Below are positions 8,442 to 16,812 of a stretch of DNA of 64,000 nucleotides, piece after piece. Made by a program: the position numbers and the translations under genes. Under the pieces are notes generated by a model. It saw only the letters and a program-made list of their open reading frames with translations, was not told where the DNA came from and searched no databases. Every line of letters starts with the position of its first letter. Positions within the stretch are counted from its first letter, which is position 1. The stretch lies in the NCBI GenBank assembly GCA_001543005.1, contig LFLB01000003.1, positions 1-64,000 on the forward strand, given 5' to 3'. The stretch is from Candidatus Spongiihabitans thiooxidans. Lineage in GTDB: Bacteria; Pseudomonadota; Gammaproteobacteria; Arenicellales; Poriferihabitantaceae.

Positions 8442-9992
8442 ATGAGCAACAGCAACCAACCACTCTCAGTTACAAACGCAAGACGGCGGCATGGCAAAGC
8501 GCCGTTGGCGACGTTGACCTTGCTATTAGCTGCAATTTTAGTAGTCGTCACTGTCCCATCGAAACCACTACTCGCAAAGACAGAACCTGCACATGCGGCT
8601 GCGAGTTTAACTAAAATCAATGTTAATGACGGTTTCGCCGAATTGGTGAAAGCGGTTAAACCAGCGGTGGTGAACATCTCGGTCACGGGACATGTCAACA
8701 CCGGTGGCCGGGGTCATCAATTTGATTTTTACGGTCAATCACCGCAATTGGAAGAATTTTTTAGGCGGTTTTTTGGTGAACCACCAAACTCGAGACAACA
8801 GCGGAAAAAGTACAATCAGCGCCCGGTTGAGAGAAAAACCATTGCAGTGGGCTCTGGATTCGTAATCGATCCTGCTGGATTTGTGGTAACCAATTATCAT
8901 GTCATCGAAAACGCTGATGAAATTGAAGTGATATTTGATGACGGCACCCGGATACCCGCTATCCTTAAAGGCACCGATAAAAAAACCGACCTGGCGTTAC
9001 TCGAAATTAAAACCGATAGCGTATTGCCCTATGTTGTGTTTGGAGATTCCGATGAAGCCGAGGTCGGAGATTGGGTCATCGCAATCGGTAACCCATTTGG
9101 GTTGGGCGGCACCACCACCAGCGGTATTATTTCCGCCCGAGGTCGAGATATTCGATCAGGGCCACTGGATGATTTTATTCAAATAGATGCCTCTATAAAC
9201 CGTGGCAACTCAGGAGGACCGCTGTTTAATACCAAAGGTGAAGTGATCGGCGTCAACAGCGCAATTTATTCTCCCAACGGCGGTAGCGTCGGAATTGGTT
9301 TCGCAATTCCTTCCGCCCTGGTTGCTAACGTCATCGCACAACTACGGGAAAACGGCACCGTGCAACGAGGATATCTCGGTGTCCACATTCAATCAATTAC
9401 CGAAGAAATTGCTGAAAGCCTTGGACTGGATGATGCCAGTGGCGCGTTAGTAACCCAGGTTATGGAGGATAGTCCAGCAGATAAAGCCGGGGTCAAATCC
9501 GGTGATGTGATCCTCGCTTACGACGGCAAGAAAATTGCGAAGATGCGTGATCTGCCCAAACTAGTGGCATTGACCACGAAAGACAGCGAAGTGGATATAG
9601 AACTATGGCGGAATGACAGCACTAAAACCCTGCGTGTCGCTGTGGGCAGTAATGATGAGCTTCAGATCGCAAGCGTCTTGGGTAATGGCGATTCGTCACT
9701 CGGTTTTGGCCTTAAATTGGCGAAGGTCGATAAGGATAAAGTTGAAAAATATGGTCTCGATGAAGACACCGTCGGCGTCGTCATTGTTGACGTTGCACCT
9801 AACAGTTCTGCGGAACAACGTGGTCTTCGTGAAGGCGATGTCATAAAGCGGGTCAATAAGACTGTCGTAGTCAATCCTGCGGATGTTGTAAAAGCAATAG
9901 AATTATCCAGGGAAAACAAAAAAGAGTCGGTCCTGCTTCTGGTCGAAAGGAATAAACAGGCACGTTTTGTTGTTATCCCCATGAATACATAA
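8442..9992 (+). CDS. degQ: Periplasmic serine protease of the DegP/DegQ (HtrA) family
   Basis: This is a quality-control protease that degrades or refolds damaged envelope proteins in the periplasm. Residues 17-52 form a basic, hydrophobic signal segment ending with AHA. The chymotrypsin-like domain has the triad His153 (TNYHVI), Asp183 (KTDLAL) and Ser257 (RGNSGGP). Two PDZ domains follow, at about residues 290-380 and 420-510, each with a recognisable GYLG- or GVVI-type ligand loop. A flexible RRFFGEPPNSRQQ segment lies before the catalytic core, as in DegQ/DegP loops. The 516 residues are normal for the family with two PDZ domains. The symbol degQ rather than degP or mucD is a judgement from general resemblance. 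Confidence 0.9.
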   Translation: MSNSNQPLSVTNARRRHGKAPLATLTLLLAAILVVVTVPSKPLLAKTEPAHAAASLTKINVNDGFAELVKAVKPAVVNISVTGHVNTGGRGHQFDFYGQSPQLEEFFRRFFGEPPNSRQQRKKYNQRPVERKTIAVGSGFVIDPAGFVVTNYHVIENADEIEVIFDDGTRIPAILKGTDKKTDLALLEIKTDSVLPYVVFGDSDEAEVGDWVIAIGNPFGLGGTTTSGIISARGRDIRSGPLDDFIQIDASINRGNSGGPLFNTKGEVIGVNSAIYSPNGGSVGIGFAIPSALVANVIAQLRENGTVQRGYLGVHIQSITEEIAESLGLDDASGALVTQVMEDSPADKAGVKSGDVILAYDGKKIAKMRDLPKLVALTTKDSEVDIELWRNDSTKTLRVAVGSNDELQIASVLGNGDSSLGFGLKLAKVDKDKVEKYGLDEDTVGVVIVDVAPNSSAEQRGLREGDVIKRVNKTVVVNPADVVKAIELSRENKKESVLLLVERNKQARFVVIPMNT

Positions 9993-10113
9993 TACTACCC
10001 TCTGTACTCAGGCCACACTGCTTTGGTCTCGCGCAGGGAAGCGCACTCTTTATTCAATATGGCTTACAATCCGCCAAATCCAATGACGCAAGCTTTATTT
10101 GTTATAATTCCTC

Positions 10114-10938
10114 ATGGCAAAAACTGCTCATAAGCAATTACCCAAGCGATTACACGATATCGACGACATCTGGTTTTTATTGAGGACCGAAGTGGAAGAC
10201 CTGCTTTGTGCTGAACCGGTTCTCGAAAAATTTTACCGCGGTGCGGTACTGGATCACGATAATTTCGGCAGCGCCCTGTCTGCAATACTGGCTTCCAGAT
10301 TACAATGCGAAATTCTCGATAAAGCAACTCTGGCAAGAACAATTTGCAATGCCCTGCATAACGATCACGGCATTATCGATTCCGCAAAATTTGACCTCCT
10401 TGCATTTTGTCAGCGCGACCCCGCATGCAACCGTTATTCTTTGCCGTTTTTATATTACAAAGGCTATCAGGGATTGCAGATTTATCGCGTAGGACGCTGG
10501 CTATGGAAAAATCATCACCGTGGGTTAGCGCGTTTTTTGCAAAGTCGGGTGAGCGAAGTATTTGGTATGGACATTCATCCGGCTGCAAGCATCGGCAAAG
10601 GCATATTAATTGACCATGCCACCTCCATTGTCATCGGCGAAACCGCAGTGGTGGGGGACAATGTATCCATGCTCCACGAAGTTACCCTGGGCGGCACCGG
10701 AAAGGATACCGGTGATCGCCATCCGAAAGTCAACAGTGGCGTGCTGATCGGCGCTGGCGCAAAAATTCTTGGCAATGTCAGCATCGGAAAAAATGCAAAA
10801 GTCGGCGCTGGCAGCGTAGTGTTAAATGATGTGGATGATTATTGCACCGTGGCCGGCATTCCCGCACAACCGGTGGGAGATTGTGCCGGTGGAACGCCGG
10901 CATTGGAAATGGATCATTCCCTGGAGTACCCGGAATAG
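10114..10938 (+). CDS. cysE: Serine O-acetyltransferase
   Basis: This enzyme transfers acetyl from acetyl-CoA to L-serine, giving O-acetylserine for cysteine synthesis in the cytoplasm. The helical N-terminal domain (about 1-155) is followed by a left-handed beta-helix made of hexapeptide repeats (GMDIHPAASIGKGI, IVIGETAVVGDNVSML, VLIGAGAKILGNVSIG, AKVGAGSVVLNDV). The catalytic His of the DHATSIVIGE region and the second His of MLHEVTLGGTGK are present. The 274 residues match the family. A TATAAT lies at about 10097-10102, only 12 bases before the ATG, so the transcript may have a very short leader. The stop codon TAG is repeated 12 bases later in a degenerate copy of the gene end (GAATAG at 10933 and 10945). 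Confidence 0.93.
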   Translation: MAKTAHKQLPKRLHDIDDIWFLLRTEVEDLLCAEPVLEKFYRGAVLDHDNFGSALSAILASRLQCEILDKATLARTICNALHNDHGIIDSAKFDLLAFCQRDPACNRYSLPFLYYKGYQGLQIYRVGRWLWKNHHRGLARFLQSRVSEVFGMDIHPAASIGKGILIDHATSIVIGETAVVGDNVSMLHEVTLGGTGKDTGDRHPKVNSGVLIGAGAKILGNVSIGKNAKVGAGSVVLNDVDDYCTVAGIPAQPVGDCAGGTPALEMDHSLEYPE

Positions 10939-11009
10939 CCCCTTGAATAGAACATCATCATCCTGTGCAATGCACATAAATAATTCACCAGAATCAAACG
11001 GAAACAACC

Positions 11010-11393
11010 ATGAATTTTGAAAAAGTACTGTTTGCTTTTTTTATATTGTTAGCGTTAACGCTGAATTTCGGGTTCTTTGTCGGCGATATATCTAACCCAA
11101 ACCACCATAACGTATTCGAGCTGTTCGCCGCGCTAGTGGTTAGTTTGATCGCAACATTAATGAAATTTGGCGACAAATCCTATGTTGGAACGGTGTTGTT
11201 AGCGTCCAGTTTGGTGGCGGATTTACAGCTGATAGCCGCTTGCCTGGTGTGGGGCATATCGGTATATGGGATGAGTGTTGCGTTGAACGAATACACCTTG
11301 GCGAGCATTGTTTCCCTCTCTGGAGGCGCGTTGCTTGCAAACATAGTCTCGGTCGTCATTCTTACCGCCGAAACAACTTTGCATAGACATTAA
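11010..11393 (+). CDS. Small integral membrane protein (DUF6394-like)
   Basis: This 127-residue protein has four predicted membrane segments (about residues 7-27, 35-52, 60-85 and 98-120) separated by short loops, and a histidine-rich end. I believe it matches the DUF6394 family, whose members often sit next to potassium channel genes; this is from memory and was not checked. It lies 18 bases upstream of the K+ channel gene on the same strand, which suggests a channel-associated subunit or regulator. No catalytic motif is visible. Confidence 0.7.
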   Translation: MNFEKVLFAFFILLALTLNFGFFVGDISNPNHHNVFELFAALVVSLIATLMKFGDKSYVGTVLLASSLVADLQLIAACLVWGISVYGMSVALNEYTLASIVSLSGGALLANIVSVVILTAETTLHRH

Positions 11394-11411
11394 ATCCGGC
11401 ATAAACCCGGA

Positions 11412-13154
11412 ATGGACATCAACCCGAGAACAAGTTCAGCCCGGAAATTGCAATATATTGTTTATCTCATTCTGCGCAGGATGCGCACCCCGTTGATACT
11501 ACTCGTTTGTGCTTACGCGATTTCGGTAACCGGATTCGTATTAATTCCTGGAATGAATGACCAGGGTCAACCCTGGAAAATGGATTTCTTTCACGCTTTT
11601 TACTTTGTCAGTTTCATGGGTTCAACCATTGGATTTGGAGAGATTCCGTATCCATTTACCGATGCTCAGCGGCTCTGGACCTTATTCACAATATATGCCA
11701 CGGTAATCTCTTGGCTGTATGCAATCGGCACGTTAATCGCTTTATTGCAAACCCCATTCTTTCGGGCCGCGGTCACGCGCAATTCATTCCGGCGCAAAGT
11801 AAAAAAAATCAAACAACCGTTTTATGTGGTATGTGGTTATGGCGATACCGGTCGTTTGATGGTGGAAGCCTTGACTTATCAGGGCATCAATTGCGTAGTC
11901 ATCGATAAAGACCAGGATAGAATAAATGAGCTTGATCTTGAATATCTGCCGTTGGAAGTCCCCAGTTTGCACGGCGATGCGGCAGATTCAGATACATTGT
12001 CCCGAGCCGGAATCAAGCATCAGTTCTGCAAAGGTGTGGTTGCGGTAACCCGAAATGAACAGGTGAATCTAAAAGCAGCCATTGCCAGCAAGCTACTTAA
12101 TCCTGAGGCAAAAATATTTTGCTGGGCTGAAACCCATGATGTCGGCGCAAATATGGCATCCTTCGGAACCGATCATATTATCAATCCGTACGACACCTTC
12201 GCCGACTATCTTTCAACCGCCTTGACATCGCCCAGCCGTTATTTGCTACATCAATGGTTAACATCTTCGCGCAATGCGCCGTTGTGCAAACCGATTTTTC
12301 CGCCCAACGGACGCTGGATACTGTGTGGTTATGGCAGATTTGGCAAGGCCGTGTACAAAAAGCTCCTGGCGCATGGACTGCCGGTGACGGTGATCGAAAA
12401 CCGCCCGGATTTTACCCACCCTCCCGATAATTCGATTATCGGACGAGGCACCGAAGCCGAAACGCTGGAAGCCGCGGAAATACATAAAGCGGTTGGCATC
12501 ATCGCCGGCACCGATCACGATGTTAATAATTTATCCATCCTGATTACCGCCAAGGCCATTAACGCCAAATTATTTACCATCGCCAGGCAGGAGTATTCAT
12601 CAAACAGTGAAATTTTTGCCGCGGCCGACTTTGATTTGGTCACCAGTCACAGTTCACTGATTGCCTCGCAACTATTGGCACAAATGACAACACCACTGAC
12701 CGCCAATTTCCTACACTTGGTGACGCAACAATCCGATGAATGGGCGAGCGCGCTGGCAAGCAAATTGACGGCATGCGGGGAGGGCATGAATCCGCTTTCC
12801 TGGGTAATCTCACTGAATCATCGACGCGCCGCCGCTTTCATTGAACGATTCAATCAAGGGGATAATATCCATTTACATCACTTGATGCGCGAACCTACTA
12901 ATCGAAAGAAAAAACTGCCCTGCGTGGTGTTGTTGCTCCAACGGGATGCCAAACAAATATTGCTACCCGATGATAAAACCCCGATCTATCCTGATGACCG
13001 TATTTTGTTCGCCGGGGACATTAAAGCAAAATGGAAAATTAACCATATAATCACTTCCTCCGAGGTACTGCGCTATACCCTCACCGGAAGCCATCCTCCA
13101 ACCAGTATTTTCTGGCGCTGGGCCACTAGAATATCAGGTAGAATGTCAGGTTAG
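11412..13154 (+). CDS. Potassium channel protein with two RCK/TrkA-N domains
   Basis: This is a two-transmembrane ion channel with cytoplasmic nucleotide-sensing domains. Membrane helices are at about residues 26-47 and 88-112, with a pore loop between them whose selectivity filter reads STIGFGE (residues 71-77), a variant of the usual T-V-G-Y-G-D. The first Rossmann domain begins at YVVCGYGDTGR (about 138) and the second at ILCGYGRFGK (about 303), both with the GxGxxG dinucleotide motif. A C-terminal segment with the pattern of TrkA-C (DDRILFAGD) follows. The tandem RCK arrangement in one chain resembles MthK/GsuK-type channels. The stop codon lies inside a 12-bp tandem duplication. Confidence 0.88.
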   Translation: MDINPRTSSARKLQYIVYLILRRMRTPLILLVCAYAISVTGFVLIPGMNDQGQPWKMDFFHAFYFVSFMGSTIGFGEIPYPFTDAQRLWTLFTIYATVISWLYAIGTLIALLQTPFFRAAVTRNSFRRKVKKIKQPFYVVCGYGDTGRLMVEALTYQGINCVVIDKDQDRINELDLEYLPLEVPSLHGDAADSDTLSRAGIKHQFCKGVVAVTRNEQVNLKAAIASKLLNPEAKIFCWAETHDVGANMASFGTDHIINPYDTFADYLSTALTSPSRYLLHQWLTSSRNAPLCKPIFPPNGRWILCGYGRFGKAVYKKLLAHGLPVTVIENRPDFTHPPDNSIIGRGTEAETLEAAEIHKAVGIIAGTDHDVNNLSILITAKAINAKLFTIARQEYSSNSEIFAAADFDLVTSHSSLIASQLLAQMTTPLTANFLHLVTQQSDEWASALASKLTACGEGMNPLSWVISLNHRRAAAFIERFNQGDNIHLHHLMREPTNRKKKLPCVVLLLQRDAKQILLPDDKTPIYPDDRILFAGDIKAKWKINHIITSSEVLRYTLTGSHPPTSIFWRWATRISGRMSG

Positions 13155-13176
13155 GATCAGGCCAGGATCAGACTCA
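13129..13176. repeat. Degenerate 11-13 bp tandem repeat across the channel-gene stop codon
   Basis: Units GAATATCAGGTA, GAATGTCAGGTTA, GGATCAGGCCA and GGATCAGACTCA follow one another. The TAG stop at 13152-13154 falls at the junction of the second and third units. It belongs to a series of similar duplications at other gene ends in this window. Confidence 0.7.
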
Positions 13177-13235
13177 CAAACTAATTTTCAGGGTCTGTAC
13201 TGATTAGTGTGGGTAGATTCTGATCATCACGGCGA

Positions 13236-13392
13236 GCTGCGTCTTGTGATTTGAAATGGTACGCTGCGTCTTGTGATTTGAAATAGTAAGCTGCGTCTTG
13301 TGATTTGAAATAGTAAGCTGCGTCTTGTGATTTGAAATGGTACGCTGCGTCTTGTGATTTGAAATGGTAAGCTACGTCTTGTGATTTGAAAT
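13236..13392. repeat. 27-bp tandem repeat, about 6 copies
   Basis: GCTGCGTCTTGTGATTTGAA starts at 13236 and recurs at 13263, 13290, 13317, 13344 and 13371 with an exact 27-base period; each unit ends in ATGGTAC or ATAGTAA. Because 27 is a multiple of three, the minus strand stays open and would encode repeats of FQITRRS, but nothing else supports a gene. There are no spacers between copies, so it is not a CRISPR array. Confidence 0.9.
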
Positions 13393-13393
13393 G

Positions 13394-13467
13394 TCGGGGG
13401 AAATTGCTGTCTCAATTTTCCCCGATATAAGGGGCAGTAATTTTGGCGTAGCCAAAAACTGCCCCTA
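13394..13467. terminator. Two consecutive strong hairpins after the 27-bp repeats
   Basis: TCGGGGGAAATTG (13394-13406) pairs with CAATTTTCCCCGA (13413-13425) with one mismatch. Immediately after, GGGGCAGTAATTTTGGC (13431-13447) pairs with GCCAAAAACTGCCCC (13451-13465) except for a 2-base bulge. Together they could end transcription between the channel gene and the J-domain gene, although no T-run follows; they could equally be the ends of a non-autonomous repeat element. Confidence 0.5.
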
Positions 13468-13531
13468 AACAACAAAACCAATCAAAATCTATTACATTTA
13501 CCCTAATTATGTTACGCATTTTAATTCGGTA

Positions 13532-14008
13532 ATGGCAGCAAGATTATTTCTCGCCCTGGTGGGTCTGATTGGTGTAATGTGGTATCTGGGTTGGTACCGA
13601 CGTGCTGATAAGACGCAACGAAATCGATCGCTAATCAGTATCTTACTATACGGAATCGCCGCCGCCCTGTTGATTCTGGTGCTGACCGGTCGAATCCCTT
13701 GGTTATTCGCCCTGTTCAGTGCCGCTGTGCCGTGGATCTATCGTGCGCTGACGGTAAAACAAATGTGGAATCGGTTCAACCAAAGCCGCCATAACAATAC
13801 CCACCGCGGTGAAAGTCGCTCCTCGACTATTGCCAAAATGACCCGCGAACAGGCCTATAAAATCCTGGATTTACCGGTCGGCGCCAGCCAACAGGATATC
13901 ATTGATGCCCACCGCAGGCTCATTCAGAAAGTTCATCCCGATAGAGGCGGTTCGGATTTTCTCGCTACCCAAATTAATCAGGCAAAAGATATTTTGCTGA
14001 ACCAGTGA
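13532..14008 (+). CDS. Membrane-anchored J-domain (DnaJ-like) protein
   Basis: This is a co-chaperone that would stimulate an Hsp70 (DnaK) ATPase at the inner membrane. Two hydrophobic segments (about residues 3-21 and 34-72) are followed by a linker and a C-terminal J domain of about 55 residues (EQAYKILDLPVGASQQDI to the end) containing the diagnostic HPD tripeptide in KVHPDRGGSDF. The layout resembles the mitochondrial import protein Tim14/Pam18 and bacterial DjlA-type proteins. The 158-residue protein has no Gly/Phe or zinc-finger region. No strong ribosome-binding site precedes the ATG. Confidence 0.82.
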   Translation: MAARLFLALVGLIGVMWYLGWYRRADKTQRNRSLISILLYGIAAALLILVLTGRIPWLFALFSAAVPWIYRALTVKQMWNRFNQSRHNNTHRGESRSSTIAKMTREQAYKILDLPVGASQQDIIDAHRRLIQKVHPDRGGSDFLATQINQAKDILLNQ

Positions 14009-14199
14009 CCCTTGTTTATGATTGAAATTCGGGCTACCCGGATATTTTATTAAGGAAACAAAGCGCACAAAAAGCTTAAATTCATCCGCTCATTGAGATA
14101 GAATCCAGGCGGTCTATAAATTGTGTCCTACATTTAGGTGATATCCTGATATATTTAGTTAAACACTTCTGGTTTAAAATCAGTTCCCTGATTATTATT

Positions 14200-15414
14200 T
14201 TGCTGGCATCTGCATGGCCCATAGCCATGAGTCTGGTTGGCTCTGAAAAAGTAAGTAACTGGGGAATAACAAAACAACATATCGCACAGGTGATCTCGCC
14301 ATCGGTGCGCCTGAAAGCGCTCCCGGATAGTATTTTGATTCCCGACCTGCTCGACCCGTTAAGCCTGTCCGATCCGTTAAAAGTCAAATACACCTTTGAT
14401 CCTGCCCTACAGCGTGAGGCGATTCGACTTTTAAAAAAGTACAATCCTGATTATGGAGTGTTCGTTGCAGTATCCCCGGACACCGGCCACATTCTGGCGA
14501 TGGCGGATTCAACCCGTGATGACCAAGATGGCGCCAACCACGGGAATTTATCACTGGTCAATACTTTTCCGGCTGCCTCTATTTCCAAGATTATCACTGC
14601 TGTTGCAGCGCTCAATGAACATAAGGCAAATGGATCCACGGTGCTCCCATTCAATGGAAAATCTACTTCGCTATACAAGAGGAATGTGTTTAACCACAAG
14701 AAAAACAAATGGACTCGGAATCTCACCCTTGATCAAGCCTTTGCCAAATCAGTGAATACTATTTTTGGGCGGCTCGGGGCAATTGAATTGGGTGGCGAAA
14801 CCATGCTCAAATATGCCTATCTGTTGGGTTTCAATGGCCAATTTACTTCGGATATTTTATTTGACAATGGACGGATTGAAATCGACCCGAACGACCCGTG
14901 GCAAGTGGCGCAAATGTCCGCCGGCTACACCACTAAAAATACGCTTTCACCACTGCATGCCGCGATATTGGCGACCACCGCATTGAATGGCGGCAAAATA
15001 GTAGCACCTGTCATCGTGGCGTCTCTTACCGGGCCATACGGTATTCCGCTTTACGTACATGAACAACCTGGATTCTCTGTGGCCATGTCCGAGTCTGCGT
15101 CCAGGCAATTGAAAAAAATGATGCAAACCACCATTACACAAGGATCGGCCCGTACTTCTTTTCGAGGGTTTCACAAAGGCGCGATGGCGAATGTCACTGT
15201 CGGCGGAAAAACCGGATCTCTTACGGGTTTCAACCCGCGCGGCAAGTACGACTGGTTTGTGGGTTTTGGCGAAAATGGTGATCAGAAAATTGCTTTCGCG
15301 ATGTTATGTATCAACAAGGAAAAATGGTACGTCAAGTCCACACGATTCGTCAGAGAAATACTTGAATTTTATTTCGCCCCTCAAAACAAAAGCGATTCCG
15401 GGAAATCCGCCTAG
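14200..15414 (+). CDS. Penicillin-binding protein, transpeptidase domain
   Basis: This is a DD-transpeptidase that would cross-link peptidoglycan from the outer face of the inner membrane. Numbering from the TTG at 14200, the three active-site motifs are SISK (Ser127 to Lys130), SVN (184-186) and KTG (337-339). The length of about 404 residues is short for a class B protein, and no dimerisation domain is obvious. The frame stays open upstream to 14080 and encodes YLVKHFWFKISSLIIILL, a basic then hydrophobic membrane anchor that the TTG start would cut in half. The only upstream codon with a ribosome-binding site (TAGGTG, 5 bases away) is CTG at 14146, so a rare start is likely. thyA follows 4 bases after the stop. 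Confidence 0.82.
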   Translation: MLASAWPIAMSLVGSEKVSNWGITKQHIAQVISPSVRLKALPDSILIPDLLDPLSLSDPLKVKYTFDPALQREAIRLLKKYNPDYGVFVAVSPDTGHILAMADSTRDDQDGANHGNLSLVNTFPAASISKIITAVAALNEHKANGSTVLPFNGKSTSLYKRNVFNHKKNKWTRNLTLDQAFAKSVNTIFGRLGAIELGGETMLKYAYLLGFNGQFTSDILFDNGRIEIDPNDPWQVAQMSAGYTTKNTLSPLHAAILATTALNGGKIVAPVIVASLTGPYGIPLYVHEQPGFSVAMSESASRQLKKMMQTTITQGSARTSFRGFHKGAMANVTVGGKTGSLTGFNPRGKYDWFVGFGENGDQKIAFAMLCINKEKWYVKSTRFVREILEFYFAPQNKSDSGKSA

Positions 15415-15418
15415 TAAT

Positions 15419-16288
15419 TTGAAACAATATCTTGACGCCGTCCGGGAAGTCTTGGAAACTGGTCAGAGGAAAGCAAATCGCACCGGCGTGGACACCCTGT
15501 CCACCTTCAATATTAACTATGAAATCAATTTGAGGGAAGGATTTCCGTTGCTGACCACGAAGGAAATATCCTGGAAAAATATTGTCATCGAAAATTTGTG
15601 GTTTTTATCCGGCAAAACGGATATTGCACTGCTAAAGAAACACAATTGCAAATTTTGGGATCCTTGGGCCGATGAAAATGGCAAAGTGCCGAGCGCCTAC
15701 GGTAATTTCTGGCGCCACTTTCCGCTGCCAAACAATCAAACCAACGACCAGATCGCATATGTGGTAGAGCAATTAAAATCCAACCCAATGAGCAGGCGAA
15801 TGGCCGTTTCTGCCTGGGCTCCAGGTAATGCACAAACTAGTGCATTACCGCCCTGCCATGCCTTCTGGCTGGTCAACACCCAATTCGATGCCGAAGGGTT
15901 GCCCTATCTATGTCTGCACCTGACCCAAAGAAGTTGTGATATCGCTTTGGGCGTGCCTTATAACATCGCCGGGTATGCTTTCTTACTTGCGCTTTTTTCC
16001 CGCTTCAGCGGGATTCCCGCAGGCATTTTTGCCCACACGCTGATTGATGCACATATCTATACCTCAAAAGCGGATGGCAGCATGGCAGAATACGATCATA
16101 TCCCCGGACTACGGCAACAATTAACCAGAGCACCCCGGACACTGCCAACACTGGAAATTAGTCCGGAAATTAAATCCCTTGACGATATCGAACCCTTGTT
16201 AGCTCTGGATACAGACCAAATAATGTCCAAATTCATTGTCCATAACTACGACCCGCATCCAGCCATATCATTCAAGGTTGCGGTATAG
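15419..16288 (+). CDS. thyA: Thymidylate synthase
   Basis: This enzyme methylates dUMP to dTMP with 5,10-methylenetetrahydrofolate, releasing dihydrofolate. The catalytic cysteine is Cys146 in LPPCHAFW, the substrate phosphate region reads SRRMAVSAW, and the conserved QRSCDIALGVPYNIAGYA block and the HIYTSK end are present. The frame is open from 15191, but the first 76 codons overlap the penicillin-binding protein in another frame and are not thyA-like; the protein should begin at TTG 15419 (MKQYLDAVREVLETGQ), giving 289 residues. The stop abuts the ATG of folA with no gap, a natural pair because folA recycles the dihydrofolate. Confidence 0.93.
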   Translation: MKQYLDAVREVLETGQRKANRTGVDTLSTFNINYEINLREGFPLLTTKEISWKNIVIENLWFLSGKTDIALLKKHNCKFWDPWADENGKVPSAYGNFWRHFPLPNNQTNDQIAYVVEQLKSNPMSRRMAVSAWAPGNAQTSALPPCHAFWLVNTQFDAEGLPYLCLHLTQRSCDIALGVPYNIAGYAFLLALFSRFSGIPAGIFAHTLIDAHIYTSKADGSMAEYDHIPGLRQQLTRAPRTLPTLEISPEIKSLDDIEPLLALDTDQIMSKFIVHNYDPHPAISFKVAV

Positions 16289-16795
16289 ATGGATCAAGTG
16301 ATGGCTCAGGCACAAACCCCGATTCGGGGCGCCATCGCTGCCATGACCGGGCAGCGCGTCATCGGCGTCGATGGCGGTTTACCGTGGCACTACGGCGAAG
16401 ACCTGAAACGATTCAAGCGACGCACCATGGGTTGCGCCGTCATCATGGGGCGGGTGACGTGGGATTCCATCGGCCACAAGGCGTTGCCCGGCCGCCGTAA
16501 CATCGTCATCAGCCGCTCCGAGGTGCCGGATATTGAACATTACCACAGCGTCAAGGGCGCGATTGAAGCATGTGAAAAGCAAGATTTATGGGTCATCGGC
16601 GGAGCACAAATCTATCGTGCAGCAATGGCATATCTGAACCTGCTGGATATTACTTATGTGCCGGATGTTATTGAGCGTGATGATGCTGTCAGGTTTCCGA
16701 TAATCGATCTAGCCTATTGGCACTGTGCAAAGAAAAGAAAATTACCCAAAGTCAATCTAACCAACGTCGTTTATCACCGTATTGATTCGGACTAA
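16289..16795 (+). CDS. folA: Dihydrofolate reductase
   Basis: This enzyme reduces dihydrofolate to tetrahydrofolate with NADPH. Visible motifs are the substrate-loop region GVDGGLPWH, followed by GEDLKRFKRRT with the active-site acidic residue, the nucleotide-binding IMGRVTWDSIG, RRNIVISR, and the glycine pair VIGGAQIYR. The 168 residues match the family. An N-terminal extension of about 11 residues precedes the usual first strand (RGAIAAMTGQRVIG), so an internal start is possible. It begins directly at the thyA stop and faces cmoB tail to tail, with only 17 bases between the stops. Confidence 0.93.
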   Translation: MDQVMAQAQTPIRGAIAAMTGQRVIGVDGGLPWHYGEDLKRFKRRTMGCAVIMGRVTWDSIGHKALPGRRNIVISRSEVPDIEHYHSVKGAIEACEKQDLWVIGGAQIYRAAMAYLNLLDITYVPDVIERDDAVRFPIIDLAYWHCAKKRKLPKVNLTNVVYHRIDSD

Positions 16796-16812
16796 TAACC
16801 GATCAATGAAAA

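Noticed and set aside
8221..8442. 73-codon frame upstream of the protease gene
   Set aside because: It crosses a strong hairpin, lacks a ribosome-binding site and resembles no family.
13236..13392. CRISPR array
   Set aside because: Units are directly adjacent with no unique spacers, and no cas genes are in the window.
13227..13481. Minus-strand open frame encoding FQITRRS repeats
   Set aside because: It exists only because the DNA repeat period (27) is a multiple of three; there is no ribosome-binding site, no conserved domain, and it runs through two hairpins.
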